Shown here: piece after piece, positions 27,773 to 37,272 of the stretch
Numbering within the stretch: position 1 is the stretch's first letter
How the letters are laid out: the number at the start of each line of letters is the position of its first letter
NCBI GenBank assembly: GCA_002438635.1
Contig: DJPX01000042.1
Span: 1 to 64,000 of the forward strand
Length of the DNA stretch: 64,000 nt
Origin: Bacteroidales bacterium UBA6401
Lineage (GTDB): Bacteria > Bacteroidota > Bacteroidia > Bacteroidales > UBA932
Reading direction: 5' to 3'
Made by a program: the position numbers and the translations under genes
The notes under the pieces: generated by a model
The model's database searches: none
Told to the model about the DNA's origin: nothing
What the model saw: only the letters and a program-made list of their open reading frames with translations

Positions 27773-29112
27773 TATTTCCCTGATTTAAAAGATTTTACCA
27801 CTTCCACTAATTCATCCACATTATTTAATGTATATTTTTCCGTGACGCAAAAAGTAAGCAAGCCATCGGAAGTTAGAAGCCCAGCAAAAAATCCAGCAGT
27901 GTTTAGGGCCTGCTGAAGAGCAATCACATCACATAAAGGCTTTAAGACAAACTCCTTAATAAATGTCTTATCTGGAAATACATCTTCAAACAATCCTGTC
28001 TCCAGTAATTTGTCTTTTAGATAATGCGCTCCTTCATAACTTAGGTCATTCACTCTTTTCAAACCTTCCGGCCCCATTAAAGACAGGTAAATAGTTACCC
28101 ATAGAGCCATAAGTGACTGGTTAGAACAGATGTTAGATGTCGCCTTTTCTCTGCGGATATGCTGTTCACGAGCCTGCAGCGTCAAGACATAAGAACGCTT
28201 TCCATTTCTATCAAGAGTCTGCCCAACTATCCTGCCTGGCATTTTACGCATAAGTGAAGCGTTACAAGCCATAAACCCCAGATATGGACCTCCATAATTT
28301 AGCGGAATACCTAAACTCTGAGCATCTCCCACTGCTATATCAGCACCCCATTCTTGAGGAGTTTTTATAACTGCCAATGTGCTTGGGTCACAGTACTCTA
28401 CCAATAAAGCCCCCGCTGAATGCACGAGTTCAGCAAAGCCGTCGTGATCCTCAATAAGCCCGAAACGATTGATTTCTGGGACAAGAACCCCGGCTACCTG
28501 CTCATTAAGGGCATTAGAAAGCTTCTCATAGGAAGTTTGTCCGTCTTCGCAAGGTATGCTTACTATTTTGATGTCAGAAAATCTTGCATAAGTTTCAATA
28601 GTTTCGCGAACATTGGCCCAAAGACCCTCACTTACCAGAACTGTATCACGGCCCTTTGTAGAAGCAATGCACATACGAACTGCTTCTGCTGCTGATGTAG
28701 CTCCGTCATAAAGGGAAGCATTTGATACATCCATCCCGGTAAGAGCGCAAATCATGCTTTGATATTCAAATATATACCTTAAAGTACCTTGTGATATCTC
28801 TGACTGATATGGAGTGTATGCAGTTAAAAACTCGCTGCGGGAACACAAATATCCTACTACGGAAGGCGTATAATGATCGTATGCACCCTGTCCCACAAAG
28901 ATTTTCTTTGAAGGACATTGAGAGGCCAGCTCTCTGAAAAAGACACGAAGTTCCTGCTCGCTCATAGCATCAGGAAGATCGTATTCTTCTTTGAATATAA
29001 AGTCTTGCGGGACGTCGGCGTAAAGTTCTTCAAGAGAGCTAAGCGACACTCTCTTAAGCATCTCTTTTATATCAGCCTCCGTATGAGGGAAATATGCAAA
29101 ATGTCCTTCCAT
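27772..29112 (-). CDS. gcvPA: Glycine dehydrogenase (decarboxylating) subunit 1
   Basis: 446 aa, the N-terminal half of the P-protein as a separate subunit. It opens with YFPHTEADIKEMLKRV, typical of GcvPA, and contains FVGQGAYDHYTPSVV and the NICSNQSLMAL block. It forms an alpha2beta2 enzyme with GcvPB. It follows gcvH by 15 nt. The split form is common in Firmicutes, Thermotogae and archaea; in Bacteroides, as I recall, the protein is one fused chain, so the split is a mark of lineage or of transfer. Confidence 0.96.
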   Translation of the reverse strand: MEGHFAYFPHTEADIKEMLKRVSLSSLEELYADVPQDFIFKEEYDLPDAMSEQELRVFFRELASQCPSKKIFVGQGAYDHYTPSVVGYLCSRSEFLTAYTPYQSEISQGTLRYIFEYQSMICALTGMDVSNASLYDGATSAAEAVRMCIASTKGRDTVLVSEGLWANVRETIETYARFSDIKIVSIPCEDGQTSYEKLSNALNEQVAGVLVPEINRFGLIEDHDGFAELVHSAGALLVEYCDPSTLAVIKTPQEWGADIAVGDAQSLGIPLNYGGPYLGFMACNASLMRKMPGRIVGQTLDRNGKRSYVLTLQAREQHIRREKATSNICSNQSLMALWVTIYLSLMGPEGLKRVNDLSYEGAHYLKDKLLETGLFEDVFPDKTFIKEFVLKPLCDVIALQQALNTAGFFAGLLTSDGLLTFCVTEKYTLNNVDELVEVVKSFKSGK

Positions 29113-29127
29113 TATCCATTAACTAAA

Positions 29128-29502
29128 TTATAGTGTACTCTCGTATGCCGCTGCGCTTAACAAGGAGTCAAGTTCCTTAGGGTCTGACATCTCTACCTTT
29201 ACTATCCAATTAGTATAAGGATCTGCATTTATTAGAGATGGGTCATCTTCTACCTGCTTGTTTGTGGCAACTATAGTTCCACTAACCGGGCTGTATAAAT
29301 CAGCAGCTGTCTTTACACTCTCAAGTGCACCTAATTCGCCCCCTCTTTGTACCTCATCGCCCTTTTGTGGCATATCGACATATGTAATGTCACCCAATTC
29401 GTTCTGGGCATAGTCGGAAACGCCTATTATCGCTACACGTCCATCTACTTTTACCCATTCGTGTGACTCGCTATAAAGGAGTCCTGGAACAATCTTACTC
29501 AT
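29128..29502 (-). CDS. gcvH: Glycine cleavage system H protein
   Basis: 124 aa. The lipoyl-attachment motif ESVKTAADLY has the modified Lys64, and SESHEWVKVDG at the N-terminus is typical. It carries the aminomethyl group between the P- and T-proteins. It starts 13 nt after gcvT, inside the operon. Confidence 0.96.
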   Translation of the reverse strand: MSKIVPGLLYSESHEWVKVDGRVAIIGVSDYAQNELGDITYVDMPQKGDEVQRGGELGALESVKTAADLYSPVSGTIVATNKQVEDDPSLINADPYTNWIVKVEMSDPKELDSLLSAAAYESTL

Positions 29503-29515
29503 TATTAATTCGTTT

Positions 29516-30598
29516 TTATTTCTTATAATTAGTTTGATAAAATCTTTTTTTCACCACAACTGCCGGAAATACTTTATTGCGTATTCGCACCTGCAACTGC
29601 GTTCCAAGAGGAGCATAAGAGGAATCTACCATCGCAAAAGCAATACTTTTATCCATACTGATACTATGATATCCAGTGGTTACCACGCCCACTACTTCCC
29701 CTTCTGCATTTTCAACAGGATAACCTGCACGAGGAATAGCTCTATCCAGCACTTCCAGACCTAAAAGTTTCCTTTCCACTCCTTGTTCTTTCTGACGTGA
29801 AAGTGATTGTTTCCCTATAAAATCCGGTTTGTCCATTTTACAGAAAATGGATAGCCCAGCCATAACAGGTGATATGTTCTCTGAAAGTTCGTCACCATAC
29901 AATGGAAGTCCTGCTTCAAAACGTAATGTATCTCTGCACCCTAGACCACAAGGCTGGACTCCTGCTCTGACTAAGGTATTCCACATATCTACCGTTCTTT
30001 CTGGTGAAGCATATATCTCAAATCCGTCTTCTCCTGTATAGCCTGTGCGACTAACAATAACACCATTTTCTTCGTAAAAATGATAAAAAGAAAGACTTGA
30101 CGCCTTTTCAAAGCCGAGTATTTCCTTTATAACACTTTCCGAGTCAGGTCCCTGCACGGCAATCTGTCCCCATTTTTCGCTCTGGTGGTCTATATTCACA
30201 TCGAAACCATCGGAATGAGACTTTATCCAGTCCACATCCTTATCTATATTCCCAGCATTAATGACAAGTAAATATCTGTCCGGTTCAAACATTCTGTACA
30301 CCAGAAGGTCATCAACTGTTCCACCATCAGGATAAAGCATCATACCATAGAGAATCTCGCCAGGTTTCAACTCACTAATATCATTAGTAAATAGATGGTT
30401 AACAAAACGCAAGGCATCTTTTCCGCTGATAAAAACCTCTCCCATGTGAGAAACATCAAAAACACCGACTTTTTCTCTAACCGCTTTATGTTCAGATATA
30501 ATACCAGCCGGATAACGTATTGGCATATCGAAGCCTGCAAACGGGCTCATCACAGCACCCAACGCTATGTGAGCATCATGTAAACATGTATTTTTCAT
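29516..30598 (-). CDS. gcvT: Glycine cleavage system aminomethyltransferase (T protein)
   Basis: 360 aa, normal length. Hallmarks are PFAGFDMPIRYPAGI near the start, VFDVSHMGEV, and the folate-site region GYTGEDGFEIY; a C-terminal GCV_T barrel ends the chain. It makes 5,10-methylene-tetrahydrofolate and ammonia from the aminomethyl group on GcvH. It follows the 156-aa gene by 6 nt and precedes gcvH by 13 nt. Confidence 0.96.
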   Translation of the reverse strand: MKNTCLHDAHIALGAVMSPFAGFDMPIRYPAGIISEHKAVREKVGVFDVSHMGEVFISGKDALRFVNHLFTNDISELKPGEILYGMMLYPDGGTVDDLLVYRMFEPDRYLLVINAGNIDKDVDWIKSHSDGFDVNIDHQSEKWGQIAVQGPDSESVIKEILGFEKASSLSFYHFYEENGVIVSRTGYTGEDGFEIYASPERTVDMWNTLVRAGVQPCGLGCRDTLRFEAGLPLYGDELSENISPVMAGLSIFCKMDKPDFIGKQSLSRQKEQGVERKLLGLEVLDRAIPRAGYPVENAEGEVVGVVTTGYHSISMDKSIAFAMVDSSYAPLGTQLQVRIRNKVFPAVVVKKRFYQTNYKK

Positions 30599-30604
30599 TA
30601 TTTA

Positions 30605-31075
30605 TCAGCCTTTTACTAATTCAAGATCTTTTTTCAATATTATTTTAGGTTCCATTATGGCTACTTTTTGAAATAACTTAATGCGGTTAGGTAAATTAAG
30701 ATAGACTTTATCTTCGTGCTTTCCCTTTCGCCACCACTTATAAAAGCCCACGGGATCTGTCTCAAAAGGTATTTTTGCCACTATACCTGTGCCATAGCCG
30801 GGGAAATCAACAACCAACTTAAGCCCCATATATCGCTTGAAATAATCCGGATCTGCTCGACGAAGCTTGCTCTCCAACGGATTAAACACTTCCATTTCAT
30901 CCACTTTTAGGGTTTTATCGCGTATGATCATCTTGTGGATACGTACAGGATCTTTACAAATCCATATACCCATTTTATAAGTAATGGGCCCTTGTTCAGT
31001 TTCAAGGGTCAATTCGTCATTAGAATAATACGTTTTCTCGGGGTCGAGAGGAAATAGTTTTACTTCGTCTTCCAT
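30605..31075 (-). CDS. Conserved-looking cytosolic protein of unknown function at the head of the gcv operon
   Basis: 156 aa without signal peptide or membrane helix. It contains FPLDPEKTYYSNDELTL, YKMGIWICKDPVRIHKMIIR and FYKWWRKGKHEDKVYLN. It is rich in charged residues and probably alpha/beta. I do not recognise the family. It is the first gene of the operon, 6 nt before gcvT, so it is expressed with the glycine cleavage genes; a role in that pathway is inference from position only. It is not a lipoate ligase, and no known metal or cofactor motif is visible. Confidence 0.75.
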   Translation of the reverse strand: MEDEVKLFPLDPEKTYYSNDELTLETEQGPITYKMGIWICKDPVRIHKMIIRDKTLKVDEMEVFNPLESKLRRADPDYFKRYMGLKLVVDFPGYGTGIVAKIPFETDPVGFYKWWRKGKHEDKVYLNLPNRIKLFQKVAIMEPKIILKKDLELVKG

Positions 31076-31101
31076 TTATCGGGGCAAATCCTTTATCATA
31101 G

Positions 31102-31127
31102 CAAATATAATAATTTTTTTGTGCAAA
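31102..31127 (-). promoter_or_regulatory. Putative promoter of the gcv operon
   Basis: On the minus strand TTTG (31127-31124) is followed after 14 nt by TATATTTG (31109-31102), 27 nt before the start codon. The -7 box is a full match; the spacing is shorter than usual. No glycine riboswitch fits in the remaining space between this box and the start. Confidence 0.45.
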
Positions 31128-31149
31128 TCAGTAGACAAGACATAAAAAT

Positions 31150-31186
31150 AAGGGGCTCACGGCTATTTACAGTCGTGAGCCCCTTT
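31150..31186 (-). terminator. Terminator of the M16 peptidase gene
   Basis: AAGGGGCTCACG (31150-31161) pairs with CGTGAGCCCCTT (31174-31185). The minus strand continues as ATTTTTATG. It lies about 25 nt after the peptidase stop and just upstream of the gcv promoter. Confidence 0.85.
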
Positions 31187-31209
31187 TAAAGTATATATGC
31201 AGAAAAATT

Positions 31210-34014
31210 TTACTTTTCTCCAACCATTATAATCTTAGTATAGTTATTTACCTCTATAAACTGCTTCAGTGCAGCTTTTATATCATCCGCAGTCACGCTG
31301 TCCAGTGTCTCATTATAATGATCAAACAAATCGACACCATACCTTAGATAAGTAGTCATAAGGGTTGCCCAATAACTATTTTCATGAATATTCTCTTCAT
31401 GATTTTTACGCATATTTTCCTTAGTCTTGGCAATGTCTTCGACGCGAGGACCACTCACTGCGAATTCCTTAACCAATTCCTCTACACGAGCATTAAGAGC
31501 TTCATATCTGGCTGGATCTGTCTGATAGACTATCTGAAGAGCCGCCTTATTCAAAGGCTCCGGATTAATACCAACATAAGCACTGATGCCATAGGTGCCA
31601 CCCTCCTTTTCACGTATTTCCTCGTGAAGAACTAATTCAAGAGTAGAACCTAAAAGATCTGTAGTTATATCATTCTTTAGATTATACTCCATAGGAACAT
31701 TATAAAGGAAGTAGTTAATTACCATAGGGTCCTGCATCTGTTTTGTGAATTGACAAGTTCTCTGTCCGTCTCTGAAGTCAACTATTTTTTTATAGTGTTC
31801 TCTCTTGGATTTGCTAGGAAGTGAACCTATATATTTGCACACTAATTCAGTCAGCGTAGCTTCATCCACATTTCCAGTCACCACAAAGGTAAAGTCAGCC
31901 ACATTAGAAAAACGTTCAGCAGCGATTTTCATAGCCCTTGCATAATCCACCTTATCAATATCGGCATATTTCAAATTCTTCATTCGTAGTGGGTTATTGT
32001 ATACCACATTAACGAGCGAATCTTGGAATGCTGTCATAGGCTGAGATTCAGCATTGGCAAGAGTAGCAGCGGTCTTAGTCTTCCATGAGTCAAAAGCCTG
32101 TTGGTCAGCTCTAAGTTTGGTGAAATAAAGGTAATATAACTGGAATAGGGTTTCAAGATCCTTAGGCGTAGAATAACCATTGATGCCCTCTTCTGTCTTT
32201 CCTATATATGGGTTTGTCCCCACTTTTTTCCCGGCAAGAGCCTTTGTGAGTTCTGTAGAATTGAAATCACCTAGGCCTCCTACCTCTATCAGTTCATTGA
32301 TTGAAGTTAGCGTGATAGCATCTTTATCAGAATACAACGAAGAACCTCCCTGGCTAAATGCATGTACAAGAACTTCGTCCTTATTTAAATCTGTAGATTT
32401 CAAGTATACCTGCACACCGTTAGAAAGTGTTAACTTCTTATATCCAAATAATGAATCTTCGGTCTTTTTTACTTTTCCAGCCTTGCGAAGTTTAGAAATT
32501 AATGGCTTATCGCTTACTTCATCCTCGTAAGGAGTTATATCTTCAGCTTCTACAGCCTGCAGAGCATCGAGAATTTCATCATCGGTAGGATATGTAAGCC
32601 CATCCTTTTCAGGCAGCATATTCACTACTACAAGGTTATTCTCAATATTAAATTCTTCAGCTACTAACTGATTAATAACCTCAACAGGAATATTCGGCAC
32701 GATCTGGGACATCATTGTATATTCATTCTCTATCCCCGGTATAGGCTCATTATCAATAAAGTGACGAACCAATTCCGAGCAATAGCTTGCGCTATTTTTC
32801 TTTTCTCTTTGATTATATGCACTTTCAAGTGAAGCCAGATAATCAGCCCTAGCCCTTTCATACTCAGTTGCGGTAAAACCATTACGTACAATTCGTAGCA
32901 TTTCTCGATATAGAGATGTCACACCACGAAGAAGTTTAGTCTCATCATATATAGCTATACCTGTATATGCACCGCAAGTCTTGGCCAAGAAGAAATCACC
33001 ATCCATTATGGCAGCATCCACAAAATCAGGGTCAGATGCCTGTGTCATCTCACTTATGCGAGCAGCTGCCATAGCGGCAACCATATCGTTAGCATATTGA
33101 AGTAGAGCATAATCCATGTTGGACTTGGCCTCATTAGGTATAGCAGGATGCTTAACGAAAATGTATGTCATTGCGTATGGCTGCTCCTTATCTGTAGCTG
33201 TAACTATTATAGGATCTTGATTGTCTTCTACCTGGGTATAAACTCTTTCTGGAGCATCGGCTGGAGCTGCCGGAAGTGTAGAGAATATCTCTTTAACCTT
33301 TGCTTCTACCATATCCACATCGAAATCGCCCACTACCACAATACCCTGCTGGTCTGGACGATACCATGTATGATAGTAAGAACGAAGAGCTTCGTATGGG
33401 AAGTTATCTACCACCTCCATTAGGCCAATCGGCATACGGACTCCGTATTTATTATTAGGGTAAATAACAGGGAGAATCTTATCATACATTCTCATCTGAG
33501 CATTCTGGCGGCTTCTCCACTCCTCGTGGATAACACCTCTTTCCTTGTCGATTTCTTCATCTTCAAGTAAAAGAGAGCCAGCCCAATCGTGCAAAATCCA
33601 AAGGCAAGAGTCTATAGCCGTAGGATATTTCACAACAGGCACATTATCTATATTGTAGACCGTCTCATCTATTGAAGTATAAGCGTTAAGTTGTTCGCCG
33701 AACTTCACGCCTATAGATTCAAGATAACTTATAAGTGAATTTCCCGGGAAATGCTCGGTTCCATTAAAGCACATGTGTTCAAGGAAGTGTGCCAGGCCTC
33801 TTTGATCTTCATTTTCAAGGATAGAGCCGACCTTCTGGGCGATGTAGAAATTGGCCTGCCCCTTAGGCTCTTCGTTGTGTCTAATGTAATAGGTAAGCCC
33901 ATTTTCAAGCTGACCTATACGCACCGCTTCATCTACCGGGATAGGTGGCATCTGCTGTGCAGATAGCGCTACTCCCAAAAGAAGAGCAGTTGCTGATAAA
34001 AAAAACTTTTTCAT
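31210..34014 (-). CDS. M16 family (pitrilysin-like) zinc peptidase, exported
   Basis: 934 aa from the ATG at 34014; the frame allows a start 5 codons earlier, but MKKFFLSATALLLGVALSAQ is the better signal peptide, cut by signal peptidase I. The inverted zinc motif HFLEH gives H76, E79 and H80, and a distal Glu lies in the VIHEEWRSRQ region. The chain has the two tandem M16 halves usual for 900-aa members, with the second half lacking the zinc motif. It would degrade peptides in the periplasm. It is monocistronic, with its own terminator. Its substrate is unknown; a link to the peptide system 3 kb away cannot be claimed. Confidence 0.92.
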   Translation of the reverse strand: MKKFFLSATALLLGVALSAQQMPPIPVDEAVRIGQLENGLTYYIRHNEEPKGQANFYIAQKVGSILENEDQRGLAHFLEHMCFNGTEHFPGNSLISYLESIGVKFGEQLNAYTSIDETVYNIDNVPVVKYPTAIDSCLWILHDWAGSLLLEDEEIDKERGVIHEEWRSRQNAQMRMYDKILPVIYPNNKYGVRMPIGLMEVVDNFPYEALRSYYHTWYRPDQQGIVVVGDFDVDMVEAKVKEIFSTLPAAPADAPERVYTQVEDNQDPIIVTATDKEQPYAMTYIFVKHPAIPNEAKSNMDYALLQYANDMVAAMAAARISEMTQASDPDFVDAAIMDGDFFLAKTCGAYTGIAIYDETKLLRGVTSLYREMLRIVRNGFTATEYERARADYLASLESAYNQREKKNSASYCSELVRHFIDNEPIPGIENEYTMMSQIVPNIPVEVINQLVAEEFNIENNLVVVNMLPEKDGLTYPTDDEILDALQAVEAEDITPYEDEVSDKPLISKLRKAGKVKKTEDSLFGYKKLTLSNGVQVYLKSTDLNKDEVLVHAFSQGGSSLYSDKDAITLTSINELIEVGGLGDFNSTELTKALAGKKVGTNPYIGKTEEGINGYSTPKDLETLFQLYYLYFTKLRADQQAFDSWKTKTAATLANAESQPMTAFQDSLVNVVYNNPLRMKNLKYADIDKVDYARAMKIAAERFSNVADFTFVVTGNVDEATLTELVCKYIGSLPSKSKREHYKKIVDFRDGQRTCQFTKQMQDPMVINYFLYNVPMEYNLKNDITTDLLGSTLELVLHEEIREKEGGTYGISAYVGINPEPLNKAALQIVYQTDPARYEALNARVEELVKEFAVSGPRVEDIAKTKENMRKNHEENIHENSYWATLMTTYLRYGVDLFDHYNETLDSVTADDIKAALKQFIEVNNYTKIIMVGEK

Positions 34015-34162
34015 AATCGTATAATACACAAATTATTAAATATCATAACTAACTAAACAATAACCCATGTCTTGACGGTATTCATATAAAACGATGACTT
34101 ACTTTGCTAAAAGTTTGCCAAATTTGTGTAAATTTACATAGAAATTTAAAAATAAAAAACTA

Positions 34163-34912
34163 ATGGAAAACAAACACATTGTCCCTTTGACAATTCCAAG
34201 TTACCTTGTCGACTTTAAGCAAAGACTTCGCCCATCGAACTTTATGGCTCTTGCCCAGGAATCGGCTATGGAAGCCGCCGGGGTTTTACAATTCGGATTT
34301 GAAGATTTGGCCAAGCACAACTTGGCATGGGTGGTTAGCAGGACAAAGCTTGTCTTCGAGAAGATACCGATGTGGAAAGATAGAGTCGAATTCCATACTT
34401 GGCATAAGGGCGTAAACGGACTATACTTTATAAGGGATTATCAAATGCTCGATAAAGATGGTAGCATTCTGGTAAACGGGACAAGTTCGTGGATAACGCT
34501 TAACACGCAGACGCGTTCGCTTTTTAGAACGGACGAATTGGCCCAGTGGTTCGACATCACTCCACAATGCACGGACAGCGCGCTAGAAGAAAACGCAGGA
34601 AAAATCGTCGTTCCAAAGGATAGCCAGCTGGTAACAAGTCACAGAGTAACCTATTCAGATGTGGATTTTATCGGGCATGCTAACAATACTAGCTATATAG
34701 TATGGGCTATGGATTGCCTTCCTACGGAATTACTTCGTGATAATTTTCCACACATTGTCGAAATTAATTTTAACAAGGAAACCCGTGGTGGCGAGGTAGT
34801 GGATATCTTTCGCAAAGTAAGGGAGGATGACTCTTCGATTGTCGTTCTATTCGAGGGGCGCGTCGAGGGAATTACACATTTTACTGCACGTTTTACTTAC
34901 AAGAAAATCTGA
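34163..34912 (+). CDS. Acyl-ACP thioesterase
   Basis: 249 aa with two hot-dog domains, as in PF01643. The N-terminal domain has RPSNFMALAQESAMEAAG and HNLAWVVSRTKLVFEKIP; the second has the region DVDFIGHANNTSYIVWAMD, where Asn and His of the active site lie. It frees fatty acids from acyl-ACP and so sets chain length in the cytosol. It is monocistronic; its last 16 nt overlap the convergent signal peptidase-transglutaminase gene. No clear promoter was found, only TTTG repeats and TAAATTTA about 30 nt upstream. Confidence 0.9.
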   Translation: MENKHIVPLTIPSYLVDFKQRLRPSNFMALAQESAMEAAGVLQFGFEDLAKHNLAWVVSRTKLVFEKIPMWKDRVEFHTWHKGVNGLYFIRDYQMLDKDGSILVNGTSSWITLNTQTRSLFRTDELAQWFDITPQCTDSALEENAGKIVVPKDSQLVTSHRVTYSDVDFIGHANNTSYIVWAMDCLPTELLRDNFPHIVEINFNKETRGGEVVDIFRKVREDDSSIVVLFEGRVEGITHFTARFTYKKI

Positions 34913-37272
34913 TACCCGCTTTCGTCTATAATAAAAACCTCCTCTTCGCGTCCGCGCGTATGGTCGTGAAGCCATAGGAGTGCATTCGCAGGGACATTAT
35001 TGTAAATAAGACAATTAGACTTGGCTTCTTGCATTCCAAGAGAGACCCATCCGGCTTCTCCGTTTTGATATAACAGTTCATAGGAATCTCCAATCCGGAC
35101 GAAATTATCATCATTTTGCGGTGTCCAAATTATTTTCGCAATGCGCGTTGGATTTTTAACATAAAGAGTTATTGGTCCATTGCTACTGAAGTAAGTCAAA
35201 GGGTCATCGTCGCAAAGTTCATTTGCTCCAGTAAACGGCACTTTGGTACCATCTGTTGCAATTATTGACAATTCGGCCAAACATATATTTCCACTCGAAT
35301 TGGGGTTAATTATAATATGACTATACTCTTTCCCATCAGCATATATTACTTCATCATTACTTATTGAACTATATAGAGTTCCTATGGAATCCAAGTGTTG
35401 ACTTTCTTCATTATAGCCGCAAACGGAAGTACCATCCACTTCCTTCATTTTTTCTTTCAGGTGATTTGTAATGCGGACTTTTCTTTTTATAATTACATTC
35501 CTTCTGTTGTTAGTTTCTGGTTTTAAATAGGTTATAGTACCATCATTATGCGGAATAAAAGGGTAACTGATAGTGCTTCCTTTACTTCCCATGGCAATAT
35601 AGACTGTCTGAGGTTCTATGTTGCGAAAAGTGACTTTGTTAATAGCGCTTTTACATCCATATACCGAATACCAGTGCGCATTAGTAAACATTCCAAGCCC
35701 GACCACGCGAGCGGGCAGCCCCATTTTACATTTGACACTGTATTTATTTTCAGGAAAATAATCCGTTGTTACATCAGAGATAAATGGCTTAGAAAAATTT
35801 TGTCTCCAGACCTTCCCCTTTGTTCTTCCATCACTGCCTCCTCTCACCGCCTCATTCCCACCATATCGATTGAAAAGGAACTGAACATACTTGCCATCAA
35901 GATCTCGGATCACATTCCAACTATGTATATTCTGCTGATTATAAAAGTCAGTAGCCACTGGAAGCCCTAATGCTCTCATTAAATACAAAGTAAAATCACA
36001 AATCTCCCGGCAGCCACCTATTCTATTATTTAACAAAAAATCCGGGCCTAAATTGGGCATGCGAAATGAAGGAAAATACATGAAGAGCTGCCCATCTAAG
36101 GCCTTGAATATAATATTAGTAGCTTCAATAGGATCGGTTCCTGTGTAAAGACTATCGAGAATGTGTGAATATCTTTCTTTATATACTTTTCGCCAATTCT
36201 GTAGAGGTTCCGTACCTACTCGATATGGTAGTATTAGATTGCAAAAATCATCAAACGGAAGCGACCTATTCCAAGGCCTATCAATGTAAGACTTTACTGC
36301 TTCACTTATATTATCTATCAAATAATCGGATGTAATTACATCAATGTCCCTTACTTTTTTTCTACCAGCTAGGGCATATTCTCTCAAATCTTCGTCTATC
36401 ACGCCATAACCCTTATATATGTCTGCTAATCTATCTCTAACCTTTTCATCTTCTGCCGTTAACATATATGAATAATGGCCTGGCATATTTCGAATTAGAA
36501 ATACTGCAGACTTATATTTAAGTTCATCATTTCTACAATATGCCAATACTTTTTCCAACTCTGCTCTGTTCGCTCCAGCAGAGCGTAAAGCAGCTTCAAG
36601 AGCCTTATCTGCATTACGCTTCAGGTGGCATAACACTTTTCCTTTAACTTCATTCATAGGAATTGGCCCATAATATCGGCTATCTCGCGAGTCAAAAGGA
36701 TTATCTCCTAATATAAAACAGTAATCATTATTAATAATGCTTGCAGCATTGCAGCCTTCGTAATTCAGAACTCGCGAGTAATAAGGTAATTTCGGTATTC
36801 TCATTCCTGAGTATGGAATAGTTCTAATCGATGTTGAGGTTATATTTTGAGCATTATCATCAAATGGGAACACGCCAGTAAAAACTCCATATTTTTCATT
36901 TAAAACTTTTACTGGCTCCGAGGCCAAAGCACGACGCATAATGGTATCCGCATATTCTATTCCTGTAGTATTATTCAACCACGCTCCATTTTGGGCATAC
37001 ACCTCGTCCCCTGAAAGTGCTATTATTCTTTTTACATTTAATCTATCAGAGTTTATTACCGATATCGTCGATGGAACATTGATTAGTACGATATCACCTC
37101 TTTTGACTTTTTTAGTTCTAAGCACTAATACTTTATCTCCATCGCAAAGCGTAGGGTACATGGAGTTACCTTTTATTGTCACTATGCAAAATAATGTACG
37201 TGCTAAAAGCATCAACATAGTCACAACTATGACGATAAAAAGAAGACTATGTTTAATATGTTTTTTTTGCAT
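34897..37272 (-). CDS. Fusion of signal peptidase I (S26) and transglutaminase-like domain
   Basis: 791 aa. One membrane helix (about 9-31) is followed by an S26 domain with the nucleophile Ser37 in GNSMYP, the general-base Lys81 in NVKRIIALSGDEV and the conserved GDNPFDSRDSRYYGPI (189-204). After a linker comes a transglutaminase-like core: Cys421 in IGGCREICDF, MRALGLPVATDF, and His450 in IHSWNV with Asp457 or 459 after it. The C-terminal 300 residues are beta-rich. The active domains should lie in the periplasm. It starts on the stop of the preceding propeller gene (1-nt overlap) and ends the NVEALA peptide operon. I infer that it matures those peptides. Both catalytic sites look intact. 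The S26 and Tgm folds are clear; the combination is unusual to me. Confidence 0.88.
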   Translation of the reverse strand: MQKKHIKHSLLFIVIVVTMLMLLARTLFCIVTIKGNSMYPTLCDGDKVLVLRTKKVKRGDIVLINVPSTISVINSDRLNVKRIIALSGDEVYAQNGAWLNNTTGIEYADTIMRRALASEPVKVLNEKYGVFTGVFPFDDNAQNITSTSIRTIPYSGMRIPKLPYYSRVLNYEGCNAASIINNDYCFILGDNPFDSRDSRYYGPIPMNEVKGKVLCHLKRNADKALEAALRSAGANRAELEKVLAYCRNDELKYKSAVFLIRNMPGHYSYMLTAEDEKVRDRLADIYKGYGVIDEDLREYALAGRKKVRDIDVITSDYLIDNISEAVKSYIDRPWNRSLPFDDFCNLILPYRVGTEPLQNWRKVYKERYSHILDSLYTGTDPIEATNIIFKALDGQLFMYFPSFRMPNLGPDFLLNNRIGGCREICDFTLYLMRALGLPVATDFYNQQNIHSWNVIRDLDGKYVQFLFNRYGGNEAVRGGSDGRTKGKVWRQNFSKPFISDVTTDYFPENKYSVKCKMGLPARVVGLGMFTNAHWYSVYGCKSAINKVTFRNIEPQTVYIAMGSKGSTISYPFIPHNDGTITYLKPETNNRRNVIIKRKVRITNHLKEKMKEVDGTSVCGYNEESQHLDSIGTLYSSISNDEVIYADGKEYSHIIINPNSSGNICLAELSIIATDGTKVPFTGANELCDDDPLTYFSSNGPITLYVKNPTRIAKIIWTPQNDDNFVRIGDSYELLYQNGEAGWVSLGMQEAKSNCLIYNNVPANALLWLHDHTRGREEEVFIIDESGYQIFL

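Noticed and set aside
31076..31150. Glycine riboswitch upstream of the gcv operon
   Set aside because: The space between promoter box and start is about 20-30 nt; no aptamer-like sequence is present.
34897..37272. S26 domain read as a LexA- or phage repressor-type protein
   Set aside because: There is no DNA-binding domain; instead there is an N-terminal membrane helix and the signal peptidase GDN...SRDSR box.
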